64,000 bases of DNA from Marisa cornuarietis. Taxonomy: Eukaryota; Mollusca; Gastropoda; Architaenioglossa; Ampullariidae. Position 1 is the stretch's first letter; each line of letters starts with the position of its first letter. Location of the stretch: NCBI GenBank assembly GCA_004794655.1, contig SMMW01000585.1:211501-275500 (forward strand), in the 5' to 3' direction. The notes beneath the pieces were generated by a model. That model ran no database searches. It was not told the origin of the DNA and saw only the letters and a program-made list of their open reading frames with translations. Position numbers and translations under genes: made by a program. Below, one piece after another: positions 44,106-56,090 of the stretch.

Positions 44106-46289
44106 AGCAAGGTAGGTTCAGGGACCAATGTCATTCATCAAACCAATACATTCTAATTAAGTATAGCTCCTACATGCACAAAACCACAGTTGACCCAAAT
44201 TGACCAACACTTGTTGTTTGGAGGGGGAGGGAGAATCAATAAGAAGTATCAAAAATTAACTTACTAAAATGACACATACTAAACAGACATACCTCCAAGA
44301 CAAATGTTCTCTTCCCATATCTCCAGAATACCAATAGATTATGCCAACAGAACAACTTATTTAGCAGGTGTAAAAACTAGTTTTGACATATTTATGGAGA
44401 TGTTGATCACCTTGAGCGTGAGTAGGGGGTTGGGGTTCTCAGCAGGAGGAGGTAAGATTGTTATCAGTCAGGGGTACTTGTGAGACTACATTGTATAATC
44501 AGAGGCATGGGCTACTACATACCTGTGGATACCAGGGGTAGATAATTAACATTTCAAGTTCGTTTAATTAACGCCAGGCTGGTCCTTACAAGTGTGAGTG
44601 TGGCCTGGACAACAGAAACAGAGATGGTTGGGTTTTAGATGAGAAGACTTAAAGGCTGTTCAGTTTTTATTCACATCTGTGTGCGACTGATGCGTTCTGA
44701 CTCAGCCACTTACATCATTGTTCAAGTTTCAGTTTTCTTAGTCTGAGTAAGGTGTATTCGTCCATGTGTATGTATTTTTGTAGATGTGTTTGGATTTTTA
44801 TCGAATGATTTTTCACGTTTGATCCGTTTGCTTATTTATTTGATGGAAAAATTATTTAATGCTAGCACTTTTAGCATGCAGCCATTACATCACAGGAAAA
44901 TAGAAAAACAAACGAAAGGATAAGATAGACAAGGTCTTTCCTTTATTTTTACTCGTTTGGCAATTTCTTTATTTTAATTGATTAAAGGAATAAATTATGT
45001 GCTTTGTAGTGGCTGCAGCCGACCCTTTCTTCTTGAAGAAAGATGGGTCGTTGTGGTAGAGTAATTGTTTTTAATGAGTTATTAACAGGATAAACAAACA
45101 AGTTCATTTTATTTATCCTCCATTTTTGTTTCGGTTGAGAGAGGGATATCTGTAAGGTAATGCATGGCCTGATGTTGATCACATGCTGTGAACATTCACC
45201 CTCTTAGTCAGGTCACTGTCGGTATTGCTTTTTTGAATCAAATGGCAATCGACTTGTAAGCAGTCTACTTTATTACAACTAAACTATGCATTACTACTAT
45301 ATTTTGACTGAAGGTATTTCACGATCCTATTTTGGGGAAGGGATCAGGAAAGGTCGTTTCGCTCTTCTGCCCCGGATACCATGCTGGCTCTTAGCTGTCT
45401 TGTTTATGTGGATTCCTTTAGCCCCTACAAGTGTGATCTCAGTGGACCAAAGTTCACCGAGATGTTATTTAATCCTTTCGTCGAAGATGCGTGCGTTAAG
45501 GAAACAGGCACTCTGTCGTCGCTAAACACGCAGCCCGGTATAGTGGGTATCCAGCAGACCCACACCCCGTCTGATTGGTTTCTCTGTTGACTACTCGGCT
45601 GCCATGACAGCGGGATGGTCTTCGCTTGCCACGGCGAGTCCTCGCATGACAAACAAGGCTGTCGGACCACGAAATCACAGAGTGAACACAGACCACTCGA
45701 ATTTCTGCTCGGAATCTTCCGAGGACTAATTGAATTTTCAATGGCGCCATCCATGCATCCATGCACGCTTCACGATAAGCCATCCATCGCTCGCAGGAAG
45801 CCATGAAATGCACTAAGCCTGTAGCGCTGAAGGTTCATGGTCTTGCTGCCCGTATCCACAGTTCGTCCCAGTGCTCAGCGTCCCAGTCCAGACCACTCTG
45901 CTACCATCATCAACAGCAATAACGCCGTGGTCGTAAACCGAGCTTTGCGCTAAATGCACTGACTGTGACCAGGGATTCTAATTCTCAACCCAGGGGTTAT
46001 ACCGGTGTATCATTATCTTTTAGGTCAGATATATCATTGTAGGCATTTTTACGACCTTTGTTACATGGACATGTTATGACGGTAAATAGGACTTGCATTG
46101 GTTAAGCTCAGACATTTTTTGATAGACGCTTTTGTTTCTCTTTTTGCAGTAATAATGTCTGTTCCGCTGCTGTGCCGATAACAATTACTATGTTTCAAGA
46201 GAAACCTTTCAGGTTTCGGCCAATAGTTCGGATGACTGAGTCAGATTTGGCACAGATTGTGTAGGTATATTTTGTCCCCAAAGTTGCAT
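44106..46289. other. Unassigned spacer with one short open frame
   Basis: A plus-strand ATG in good context at 45381 opens 69 codons (MLALSCLVYVDSFSPYKCDL..., stop ending 45590) with three cysteines and a weakly hydrophobic start. Frames on the opposite strand overlap it. No splice site or family supports any of them. The rest is featureless. Confidence 0.4.
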
Positions 46290-46455
46290 AGGGTGGTACG
46301 GTTGCGCAACGGTTGGCGCCTGTCACCAATACAGTGAAGGTTGGTTGTCATGGGTTCAGCTCTCGTCTCGGGCACGCTGTTTTTTCTCTGCAAGTGGTAT
46401 CTGTTTACAGGACTGGTTGCCTTACCGTGATATAGCCTTATATGCTGGCTGGGCA
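46290..46455 (+). mobile_element. tRNA-like SINE, family 3
   Basis: GGTACGGTTGCGCAACGGTT resembles a tRNA D-arm region with a decayed A box. About 45 bases later GGGTTCAGCTCTCGTC matches a B box (GGTTCRANNCC) with two or three changes. The spacing is right for a tRNA-derived SINE head. It is not related in sequence to SINE families 1 or 2 beyond these boxes. The 3' boundary near 46455 is a guess. Confidence 0.4.
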
Positions 46456-46944
46456 TAAAATCTCAATCCCCCACTCCAAAGCCACATCTCACTCTTTCTA
46501 GATGATAAATCACAACATTTTTAGTGTGACTTTTTTTTAGCTGCAGTTAGCCCTCTGCATCGGTTGCATATAATGTCAACATCTTGATATAAATGAAAAT
46601 ACAGGCATAGGGGTAAACAGGATAACATAGCCAAATACATAGATAAAACCCAAAGAAGATAAAAAAAAAATTAAAGTAGAGCAACACATGGAATCTCATA
46701 AACCAACACAATACACCACCATGGCAGGACCCCTAAACACGGGTAGCAAGCAGCAGCAGCTGAAAAAGAGGGCAGCAGCACTGTAACCACCTATGCAAAC
46801 TTGGCGGACCAACAACAGATAAAGAGGGCACAAAGACAGTGCACCACACATGCAGACTTGGGAAAACCTAAACACCAACAAAAATAGAAGGCACATGCAA
46901 AAAGTAACACATCTGGCCCCACAAAACAACAACCCTGCCCCCAC

Positions 46945-47015
46945 ACCTCCCAAATCCCCCATACCCTCACCCTCCTCCCCAACACCCACATCTCCCGAAG
47001 ACCCCTTCCCCCCAT
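46945..47015 (-). other. G-quadruplex-prone tract on the minus strand
   Basis: The plus strand is strongly C-rich. Read on the minus strand there are at least eight runs of three to five G within about 70 bases, separated by short spacers, enough for several alternative quadruplexes. The adjacent minus-strand frame of 110 codons is rich in Gly, Val, Leu and Cys simply because of the GT-rich composition, and is not supported as a gene. Confidence 0.65.
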
Positions 47016-47717
47016 AGTACGAAATCACCGAGAGGTGGAAGCACTTTCCCTTGCAAAATCAACAACAACAACATTAATGAAAAGCGCATTTCCTGAATCA
47101 ACATAATTGTTCAACATTTAAGAGCAGTCTCTGTTACATAGGCTATGTTTTACAATAAACAAAAGATTGTTTCACAATTTTCCGACAGAAGCTGAGCAGC
47201 TTATCAAAGAAGGTTGCTGTATCCTAAAAATAAATTTGCCTACGTGTTTGTGGGTGTCTGTGCGGCCGACTGTGTAGTCTTTGTCAGGAAAATCCATCAG
47301 AGAAACTCCTCGCAGAGTACATCATAAATCGTCTGCTTTCTTTTCAAGGGATAAAGTAAAGATATTCCAACCCCCTTCCCCCAAAATTATTTGTCGACAC
47401 AAGCTGCGTCTATAGAGTTAAGTACTAGCTAGTACTGCTGACAGCCTGGTCCTAGTGGCAAAGGGAAACAGTTCTATCGGACAGCATCTTGTGTTTCCAG
47501 ATTTAAATTTTCGATTCGTGTTACTTTCTTCTCCTTAAAGTCTGCCTCGCAACTTCGCTCGTAAAATGTCTGATAGGTATTGAGAAGATCACTTGCTAGC
47601 TTTATTGACGGACACGTCTTCTCCTGACTGTTGTCTGGAGCTACCCGCCCATCACCAGTGCCACCAGTAACTTTATCTCTGGCCACGGGTGTTCTTTACA
47701 CGTGTATCGAACCATGG

Positions 47718-47743
47718 CTGGGAGAGTGACTCCCAGGTTTATA
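47718..47743 (-). promoter_or_regulatory. TATA-like box with an adjacent perfect hairpin
   Basis: On the minus strand TATAAA (47743-47738) is followed at once by CTGGGAG, a five-base loop and CTCCCAG (47736-47718), a perfect seven-base-pair stem. An ATG lies two bases beyond, at 47716, and gives only a 24-codon frame. A 70-codon frame starting at GTG 47686 looks protein-like (TCPSIKLASDLLNTYQTFYE) but lacks an ATG. The combination may be chance. Confidence 0.2.
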
Positions 47744-47993
47744 CATATATATATACGGCTCCAGAAGTATGCACCGAGAGTCTAAAACCTTCATTGAATT
47801 CTGAGACATGTGACCTTAGGACATCGACACTGCTCCCCTAAACCGACGTTAAAGCAATGACGGAAATATGTTGACCATTTTCTTATCCTCCGTGGGCTGT
47901 TTGTCTGTCTCTCATATCTTACAATCCAGTCACCGTCTCTCTCTAACCTTTCGGCTGAAATAAGATCACCGACCAGATGAGAGTTGTGTCCCT

Positions 47994-48272
47994 TAACCGG
48001 CTGGAGGGGACTAGCTCTCTGTATTTGTTGTTGTCTTCGATGACCTGTTGTGAGTTTCGTGCTTATTATTTGACACATGATTCTTCGTCTTTCTGTTCAA
48101 TGATTTGCTTGTTTGCTGCCACTTTGGCTCCAACTACGGCCTTCTGCGTTTCCATCGAAAGCCAGCCTGTTCGTGACGGTTTCTTGCGCCATTCGTCGCC
48201 ATTTTGTTGACTAGAGATCTGTACAGTCATATTGTATCCACTTTGATCACTGCAAATCTGACAATTTCTCAT
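47994..48272 (-). repeat. Dispersed repeat family R, copy B (coding-like)
   Basis: The longer copy of the family, read leftwards from 48272. The open frame begins MRNCQICSDQSGYNMTVQIS and continues through DEWRKKPSRTGWLSM to KAVVGAKVAANKQIIEQKDE and SCVK, then a stop at 48066-48068. Copy A (20690-20925) matches over about the last 45 codons and about 70 bases beyond the stop. Past the stop, both copies read ARN.QQV..D..KYREL, so a neighbouring frame or a 3' untranslated region is also conserved. It may be the end of a transposon-encoded protein or of a processed gene copy. No family is recognised. Confidence 0.6.
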
Positions 48273-48402
48273 CTCCGAATCGCTTCGCTACATGTTGGCT
48301 TCTAGATCAACGTGCACCAGCAGTGTGGACTGAAACCTTCTGATGTCTTGTGAACTGTTTTTGTGCATGGTCTTTGTGTTGAGGCGATGCCTCTGCCAGC
48401 AA

Positions 48403-48576
48403 TTTGTGTGTGTGTGTGTGTGTGTGGTGATGTGTGCACGCCAGACATGGATCTACAGTTTGATCTACAACTACAGACTTTGCATTTGCTGCGTGGTCAT
48501 GTAGATCCCAGCTTATCTAGAATGATGTGCTCTATGTACAAGAACTATTTCCAGTTATATATATATATATATATCT
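48403..48576. repeat. Short (GT)n and (TA)n tracts
   Basis: A GT run at about 48405-48425 and a TA run at about 48555-48575, both inside an unsupported plus-strand frame. Confidence 0.85.
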
Positions 48577-48959
48577 GCCTTTATCCTGGATTAATAATGA
48601 CGTTGTGGATCTGCACTGCTTTATCTGTACCTCTTTCACATCCTAATCTGTGAAAAGATAATCTGTAAAAGATGACGAACTGACATTAATATATCGGTGG
48701 ATTTGCAGTGCTTCTCTTCTGATTGCATGTGACTCATTTTGGTTTTTCAAAAAGACATTCTGCAGGCAACCTAATGAGCAGCCAAAACAAAAAAACCACC
48801 TATCATTCTATGACTGTACATGGTGTGAACAGGAACAGTTGCAGCCTGGATAAGTTTTTCAAATGATTTGTGCACAGTGGAGCACTTTCTTGCTAGATAT
48901 CATTCATACTATCTCATCTGGCATTCTTTAAACAACAATAGTGCATGTTATGTTGCGTC

Positions 48960-49062
48960 CATCCATGTCTGGCTTTTTTTTGGGGGGTGGGGTTGTAAGG
49001 CGCCATGAGCCTGTTCATATGACCGGGATATGGCGCTTTACAAATCAACTATATTATTATTA
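48960..49062 (+). mobile_element. LINE/SINE 3' tail fragment
   Basis: AAGGCGCCATGAGC, then ATATGGCGCTTTACAAAT, then TATTATTATTAT. The GGCGCCAT and ATGGCGC arms pair as a terminal hairpin, and the end is the (TTA)n tail of L2/CR1-like LINEs or SINEs sharing that tail. The body is not recognisable. Confidence 0.6.
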
Positions 49063-52000
49063 TGTCCAGGCTTTTTTTGGCCAAATGGCATCCGGAAGCT
49101 AGCAGGTAATGTTAGTAAACCCACAAAACAGCAGTTCATAGCTCTTGTCAGTGCCGGAGTAAATGTAGATTCAGGTGACAACATTGGTCATCAGCTATGC
49201 CCGGCATGTGGACTTTCATGATAATTTCGTGTTTGTCTAAGAATTTATTTGATCATGGCGTAAATTTCGTTCTCTCGCTATCTCGGTGTGTCGTCTGCCA
49301 TGTATTTATCACAATCCAACCAAAGCTTATCGTAGTCTGTGGTTGTGGAGGGAGGGAGGGTGCGAGAAGTCTGGAGGTATAGAGAGCGAAATGATGGGTC
49401 GCGCTTTAGGCAAGTAATGGAGCACTCACCCACACACTTCATGTTTATGCGTATTGCAATCTGTCATAGTGTCTGCCTCCCTGCCGGTATGTCCGTGCGT
49501 GCAAAGTGATTAGCATTCGTGAAACAGACATACACGTCATCAATCCAGTCTCTGTATCGTGTTGTTTACTCCACTTGTTCATAGCAACAGAAGATCGAGA
49601 GAAGAACAGAGACCTTTACCTTACTTTACCTTAGTTTACCTTACATTACCCAGGATGTCACGAAGATCTCTGCGCTCTGAATGGCTTCACAGTAACCACC
49701 ACGGATTCACACCAGAGTTGTGAAGGTGAAAACAAGTCGTCACGACTATCATCAACAGCTTCATCTCGTGTTTCTCTTAACGAATTAAACACTTGACTTC
49801 ACGATCAAACTGAAATTATAAAGCACGGTATTGAAGAGGGCTCCCGAACGTTGGATAGAAGTAACTATTGAGGAGGTCACTTAGTGATAAAAACTGAGAC
49901 ACTCCTGCATCGGCTTGCAGGGAACATGTGACCGAGGAGTTGCCTGTTCCCCAGGAACGATACTCAGGTTCAGTCGACATTACGCTCGCCCAGACCTCCA
50001 CTAAAGAACTGTGCATTTATTCATGATAAAAATGGCTAGTCAGTCCCTTCTATCATGAACTGTCTGTAAGTCTATGTGCAGTCTATTTCTCTGCAGGCTG
50101 TCTAGCTCTTTCAGTCTAACCGTCTGTCTGTCGTAGTGGACCTTGCAGTCCATCTAACAATCTATGTAGTCGTCGGTCTTTAGTCTGTTTAGCTGTCTGG
50201 TAGTCATTCTAGTGGTCTAGCAGTGTCTGGCATTCTATCTAGCAGTCTACCTAGTTTGTCTACAGGCTATCTAACAGTTTGTCTGGTACTCCCTCTAGTA
50301 GTCTGTTTGTCTAGCAGTCTGTCTGGCAGGGTAACAATCCACCTAGCAATGAGTACAGCAGTTTGTCTACATTGTCTAGCAGTCTTTCTTTCCGTCTGTC
50401 TCTCCGCATGAATGCGTCGCTGGCTAAGGAAAGACAGTAATCAGAGAAAGTGAAAAATAATACTGCAATTCAATTACTTAAAATGCTATTCACTTTCAAG
50501 GACAATATCAGTCTCACGTGACATACCTAATGATCCATCTAGTGACACATTTAATGTCATACCAGAGATGTAAAGGAATTTGTTGCTGTTCTTGCCACTG
50601 TTGTTTCCTAATGAAAGTCCATGCGTAAGAAATGGCTTAGCAAGTGTAACTTGGCTTCTTCACTTCAGGTACACACAAACCAACATCGTCAGCACGCCAC
50701 ATTCAACCGACCTTGTGTAGTTTGCCGACATTGCTACCATTGTCGTTTCAACCCTGGATAAAGTATTATGGATCATGATTTGCGTACATTAGTCGTCCCG
50801 TGGAAGCCTCGCTCATTTCTGTTTTTACAGTCATAATTTTCTTGCTGCATAATCCAAAAGTGATTTGTGAGAGGACATGCATGTCGCTTCTCCCATGTTA
50901 AATTCATGGCTTCTTTTGGAGGCCAGACACTGGGACTGCACTTTCAGCCATCTTTAGTCCGCGAAGATCACATTCCCCTGATTCTCGTATTTGCACATAT
51001 TGATGATAACCTATTACCATGTGACTGTGCGCTTTGTGGCGTCGTATGGTGAGGCCGATTCCAAGAGGAGACAGACTTAAAATGAGATGGAGATGCATAC
51101 TGGTTGCCAGATTTCACGACCTTCTGCCTTCATTTTTTCCCTTCCACCTAAAGACCAGGATGGTGAAACCAAATGGCTTATGGATCATGTCCAGAAACAG
51201 TTGGCAATGTTTTAATTTTTTTTGTGCTGTTACAGAAATAATAAAATAACCGTAAGCAAGTCATCCATTATTAAGGGTGATCATTTCTGGTTGAGATCTT
51301 TCTTATTCTCATCTTAAACTTCGAGTCAAGGGCTTGCTAATGGATAGTCCATAGCTTTGACACTTTTTTGGTTAATAGCTCTATAACACAAAGAGTTATG
51401 TCTCCCCAGCTAACCAGTTCTCTTTTATCTTGTTTCTGTGTCGTAGATGTGTTTTGATTTAGTTATCAGTGAAGGATATTCTTCTCCGCAATCTACCTCA
51501 CTTTCTTATTTTATTCCATTTTTGCGTAGTTATTTGTTTTACTATTGTTGACTTAACAACAGTGAGAAGTGATTGCCCACTCTCGCTTTGTTAATTCCCT
51601 TCAGTCATGTTATTCATAGCAGCGATCTGAAAGATCGTCTTCTGCTGTTGACCGCAATGTGACCAGTCAACGTTCTTCTCATCTTACTCTTGTTTCTGGA
51701 GATTTTTCAAAATATTTTCGCCGTTTAATCGTATGTGATCGCTCTTTGCTAACGGCTTTGTATTGTTCTCTTACATCACTGACACTGATTATCGTCAATG
51801 ACTGTGTTGTGGGGACTGCAGTGAGTTACCTTTTCGTGGGGTAATCGCACTATGCAAGTCACCTTTATTATTTATTATTCTTATCTACGTTTTCGCAGCT
51901 GTTACATTTATTGACATTCCCCATTTCTCAAAACATTACAGAGCTGCAAACTATAATGCCTTTCTAGTTTTTCGTCACGATTAAAAACATTTTAATATAA

Positions 52001-53300
52001 TAAGTGTTCGTAAATAACCGAAAATAATCCATTGAAATGATGAAAAACAGAATCGTCAAAAGTAATCTCATCCTGAAATGCCATACTTTTTGGATGATTA
52101 ACAATAGTTTGCTCCAAACCACAAAGAAAAATACCACAATGGTCCTTTTCTGGTTTTCTTCAGCAACGCTTCGTGCTGGCTATCAAACATAACGAAAATA
52201 ATTTCGACACCAAGCAAGCTACTTTTATTTAGAAAGCAAACAAGATGATTTTGTGTTCAGCTAATATCGCCCATCTTCTCCTTTCCCAAATTTTCCGAAC
52301 TTATTTTGTGACAGAATGTCTGTCCTGTTGATGACAGAATAGCAAGCAGCAGCAAGAGTCATAAAATGTCTCACAAGGGGATGGAAGCCAGAGTCAAGCC
52401 AGTTTCCGCAAACTTGTGAAAAATTTCGTCTCGTTTCCCAGACAACAACGGCTCTTGCAGGCGGGAGACAGTGAAGACAGTGTAAGGTTACCCACGAACA
52501 CAGGTGATGTCTCGCACCAGCTTCTGTTCTCAAATCCTCCCGTGGGTTTCGAGCTGTGCTTGAACACAGCTGCCTAAGTATCTAAACCCAGACTCCAGAA
52601 CGTCACATCCGGGTCAGACTACTCTCTTATTCCAGCGTCTGACTTCTAGGAAAGCGTCAAAGTGAGGAGCAATCGTTGCTGAGAATGATTTTGGACTTTG
52701 AAAACTTTATTTTGACAAGTCAGAAACCAGTGTAAACGCTCACTTTTTAAAGCTGAATTCATTGACGACGTACTTACATCGGTTACAGCAGACATGTGTT
52801 AATATTGGTTACATTCACTTAGACTAGGGTGTCCCAGAGTTTTGGACTGAAGCTTTTACAGCAGATCTTATGTTGTTCGACGTTACTGTGCTGAGCTCAG
52901 TAGAAGATACTAGCAAAGTTTCTAAGCTGAGGTGAACAAACTCCTTCAGTTTTTGAGATGAATATTTAAAAACATCCTGCACAGCAACAGGTCAAAATTA
53001 ACATCAATAATGCCCACAAATATTCTTCTTAACAACAAACCATCTGAGCTCTCCTGTTGGCTACAGCCCTAACGAGCGTTCATGTCGAAAATATTTGCCC
53101 TAATTGTAGCATATGCATTACAGTTTTTATACAATTTCCTAAATAGCATTATTAACGTCCTTGATTACAGCTATTACTGCTTATTACTCTGTTTTTATAT
53201 TGATTAAACCTATTATTGCATGTTACTCTATTTCTTGTCAATGAAATGATTATCAGAATGTTCCCGCTGTGTCCGCTAACTGCAGAATATCCATTTGTGA

Positions 53301-53303
<3 letters not shown>
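49063..53303. other. Unassigned spacer with cryptic simple repeats
   Basis: A TTACC-rich tract lies at 49615-49655. From about 50085 to 50400 a degenerate GTCTAGCAGTCT-like motif recurs many times with a loose period of about 12 bases. Elsewhere I see only short unsupported frames and no transposon. Confidence 0.5.
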
Positions 53304-53373
<70 letters not shown>

Positions 53374-53380
53374 TGTGTGT
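53304..53380. repeat. Interrupted (GT)n microsatellite
   Basis: Two GT runs separated by ATTCT at 53336-53340. The same TGATTCTGTGTG phrase precedes both runs, so a unit including the interruption has been duplicated. Confidence 0.95.
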
Positions 53381-53773
53381 CAGTTTGTGTGAGCGCTCAG
53401 TTACTTAACGCAGATTTACAACATATTATGTCAAAGGTATCTTGACTTTTTCTATAAACTGCTCAAAAAAAGGAAGACAGACAACACTATCTTTCTCAAA
53501 ACCAATGCCACTGGAATCGAGTTTTTTCTGCTTTTATTTACTTGACACTTTCGTTAAAAGTTTTTTGCTGGTTTGGTAGTGTGATTGTCAAAACAATGAG
53601 TCTTCTTTTCCCGATCCTGGTCTTAAATCTTTGAAATGTGTCTTTTCGTAATGTTGCTCCTTTTAATGACGTGGCACGAGTTTGCTGTTATTTAACTGTA
53701 ATTGTGACCGAGAATGAAAAGCAAACAACGAACAAAAACGGCTTTTTCTTTCCTGTTTACGTGTGTACAGAAA

Positions 53774-53813
53774 ATGGCGTCTGCAGTAGGAATATGTGAA
53801 CTCTGTCATGATG
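53774..53813 (+). CDS. Candidate tiny first coding exon with a Cys-x-x-Cys motif
   Basis: A plausible acceptor, pyrimidine-rich sequence ending TGTACAG, finishes at 53770. ATG at 53774 with AAAATGG context starts MASAVGICELCHD, 13 codons plus one base, before a donor GTGAGG at 53814 (phase 1). MASA starts and a CELC pair are common in zinc-binding proteins such as RING or B-box types, but that is only suggestive. The exon would be about 43 bases long with the ATG three bases after the acceptor, implying a separate upstream non-coding exon. Short exons of this kind are easily produced by chance. Confidence 0.25.
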
Positions 53814-53814
53814 G

Positions 53815-55492
53815 TGAGGAATACCTGCTGCCTTAACTACATTTATATTTCCTCACCCTTCCTGCTAATGACAAAAATAACAAAGGAGTTGATCATGTGA
53901 CCCTGTTACCAGCCGATCAGGTCGATAACCTCGGTTCTGTGTACAGCAATTTGTGTACCACTGTGGCTGCACAACAAATAATCCCGATCCTGCTCATAGA
54001 GTGAGAGAGAAGTGGAGGATAGAAGGGGGCGAAAGATACATACTGAGACAACTCGGTAAAGACAAATACAACTGTCTGGACATTTATCTCCTCTTGGTCC
54101 TTGAATGCGTAAATCTTCATTATGGAAACTATCAATTCCAGAACCCAGCCGCTTCCCTTGCAGTCTGGTGAAGATCTAATCGAAGATGCCTGGTTTTAAA
54201 TCAGTGAGGCAAGACCATCTCATTCCTTTTCCTTGTCAACCGGCAGCCACGTGACTGATATAGAAGGGGGATAACTGCTATTGTTTTCCAGATGAAACAT
54301 TAAATGATTTATAGTTTCTTCAACCTTGGGAAGCAAATAATTATAGCCTAAACTTTGAACAGAAGACCTGTTCTTTTATGGTTGCTTGCTGAAATGTATT
54401 TTTAGGTTTTGCAAGTAGTAAAATCGAACTAAAGCTTTCAAATAAAGTTTGAGTGCATTAAATTCATTATTCTGTTTTATTAGCAAATGGTTTGATGAAT
54501 ATTTACAATAAAGAATGAAAAAAATGATAAATGATGCCAATATTTTTAAGTTCCAAATAATTATTGCGAAACATTCCTGTTTTGCAGACAACCTGCAAAG
54601 TTCCCATCTCGCCTCCTTCAATAATTATGTGATAAATGATCTCAGATTTCTTGGGGAATCTATTCAGATGCAGAAGCGTGAATACGATAAAAGCAGCGAT
54701 AACTACATTTCTTACTGGGTTGTTTTACCTGAAAACTCTCTGGACGCAATTTGCTTGAAATGGTAGATGAAGCAGAAGGCAACGAAAGATTCTTTCATGA
54801 CGATGCCATGGTGGCGCGTCTCGTGTAATCGACGGAAAATGCATGTGAAGAAAATCTGAATAGAGACTGAATGAGGAAAACTACTATTCCTCGTGGTTTG
54901 AAAGATCTTCTCGTTTGATTGAGCGGACGTTGCAAAGTTTCTGTTCAACCATAGCAGAGTCCATGAATTAACAAACTTTGCCTCCAGCAAGCCTCGAGTA
55001 TTCAAGACAGCGTGTGTATGTGTGCGTGTGCATGGCCGTGTACTATTGTGTGTCCTGAGGTGCTTTAAATGGTTAGATTTCCATAATCTTTTGAAGCTAT
55101 TTTATCTGAACTATCATTTTCATGAGTTGTTTCGCAGTTTGATATGCGCATTCGTTCACAACACACAACGAAAACAAGATCGTTTTTTCTTTTGCGGGGG
55201 GCTTCCTCGCCCACGTAATGTCAATACATTTTAACAAAACAAGATAAGTATGCTTTCAACACAAAGCAATGAAAATCTAATAAAAACACGATTCATAAAA
55301 TATTAAACCACCAGTCAAATGCGCTTCTCCTAGAATAGATGAAACACACTTCACATAATATCTTCCCCCAGCAGTCAAATGTTCTTCACCTAAAGTCATC
55401 AAGGTATAAATTGTTATTTAAAGCAAAACACCAATAACCAAGACCACCGATGTAAGGCAACAGTCTTCTGCAAAAAGGCTGTTCAGTGGCCA
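53815..55492. other. Unassigned spacer, possibly intron
   Basis: Frames at 54515-54766 (plus) and 54712-55005 (minus) overlap and lack support. No repeat was recognised before MITE A copy 3. Confidence 0.45.
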
Positions 55493-55758
55493 GGGGCCAG
55501 TTGCATAACACATTTCTAATTTTAAACACTTTTAGGCCTTAACTCTATTTAGATAATTAGTTTAAAGTGCACACCACAATTTTAGAATTTTTAAAACTAA
55601 AACTGCTTTAATTAAGATAAAGTTTTTTAAGTCTGACTTTCCGTCCTGTCAGTAGAATTTTTTGCACGTTCTTCTGCAATGCATCAAAATGGCTAAGAAG
55701 AGACTTTGCTTCTTAAGAATAGTTTTAAGGTTTAGAAACGTGTTGTGCAACTGGCCAC
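55493..55758 (-). mobile_element. MITE family A, copy 3 (inverted)
   Basis: In reverse orientation to copies 1 and 2. The inverted ends are CCAGGGGCCAGTTGCATAAC and, reverse-complemented, CCAGTGGCCAGTTGCACAAC, so the repeats extend over about 22 bases and are the best preserved of the three copies. The 266-bp length equals copy 1, supporting a fixed element size. It has no coding capacity. Confidence 0.8.
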
Positions 55759-55839
55759 TGGACAGACCTTTCCCTCCCTCTATTTTTATTATTAAATTAG
55801 AAATGTTCTTACTTTGCCCAGTTTTCCATAGATCGGCGA

Positions 55840-56090
55840 AGTTTGTCGCCCGGAATAAAGGCTCTACCGGTGGTTCAGGTGTTTGTCGGTGGTCTACTGA
55901 CCGAATTCCTCCCAGTGAGTTGACGAGACTGTCCCCAGGTAGCAGTCCTGTCTTTCGTCCGCGATTGACATTGACCTCACGCGTTCTTCCGCGCAGCAAC
56001 TGTCCCCAGGTGGCGGTCCTGTATCTTCACGGTACGTCCCAGATGTCTCCTCTATACTCTGACCGTGACATTCCCTCTCTACCTTAAAAA
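55840..56090. other. GC-rich patch with a 71-bp-spaced direct repeat
   Basis: CTGTCCCCAGGTAGCAGTCC at 55929 recurs as CTGTCCCCAGGTGGCGGTCC at 56000. AATAAAGG lies at about 55856. Overlapping frames of about 90-140 codons on both strands cover the patch, and at least one also runs into MITE A, so they are not credible genes. It may be part of an unrecognised repeat, for example an LTR fragment, but there is no firm evidence. Confidence 0.35.

Noticed and set aside
46696..47028. A 110-codon Gly/Val/Leu/Cys-rich minus-strand frame
   Set aside because: Its composition follows from the GT- and G-rich strand, and it carries no domain.
47718..47736. Iron-responsive element or histone 3' stem-loop
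   Set aside because: The loop is AGTGA closed by G-C without the CAGTGN loop or bulged C of an IRE, and it does not match the histone stem-loop sequence.
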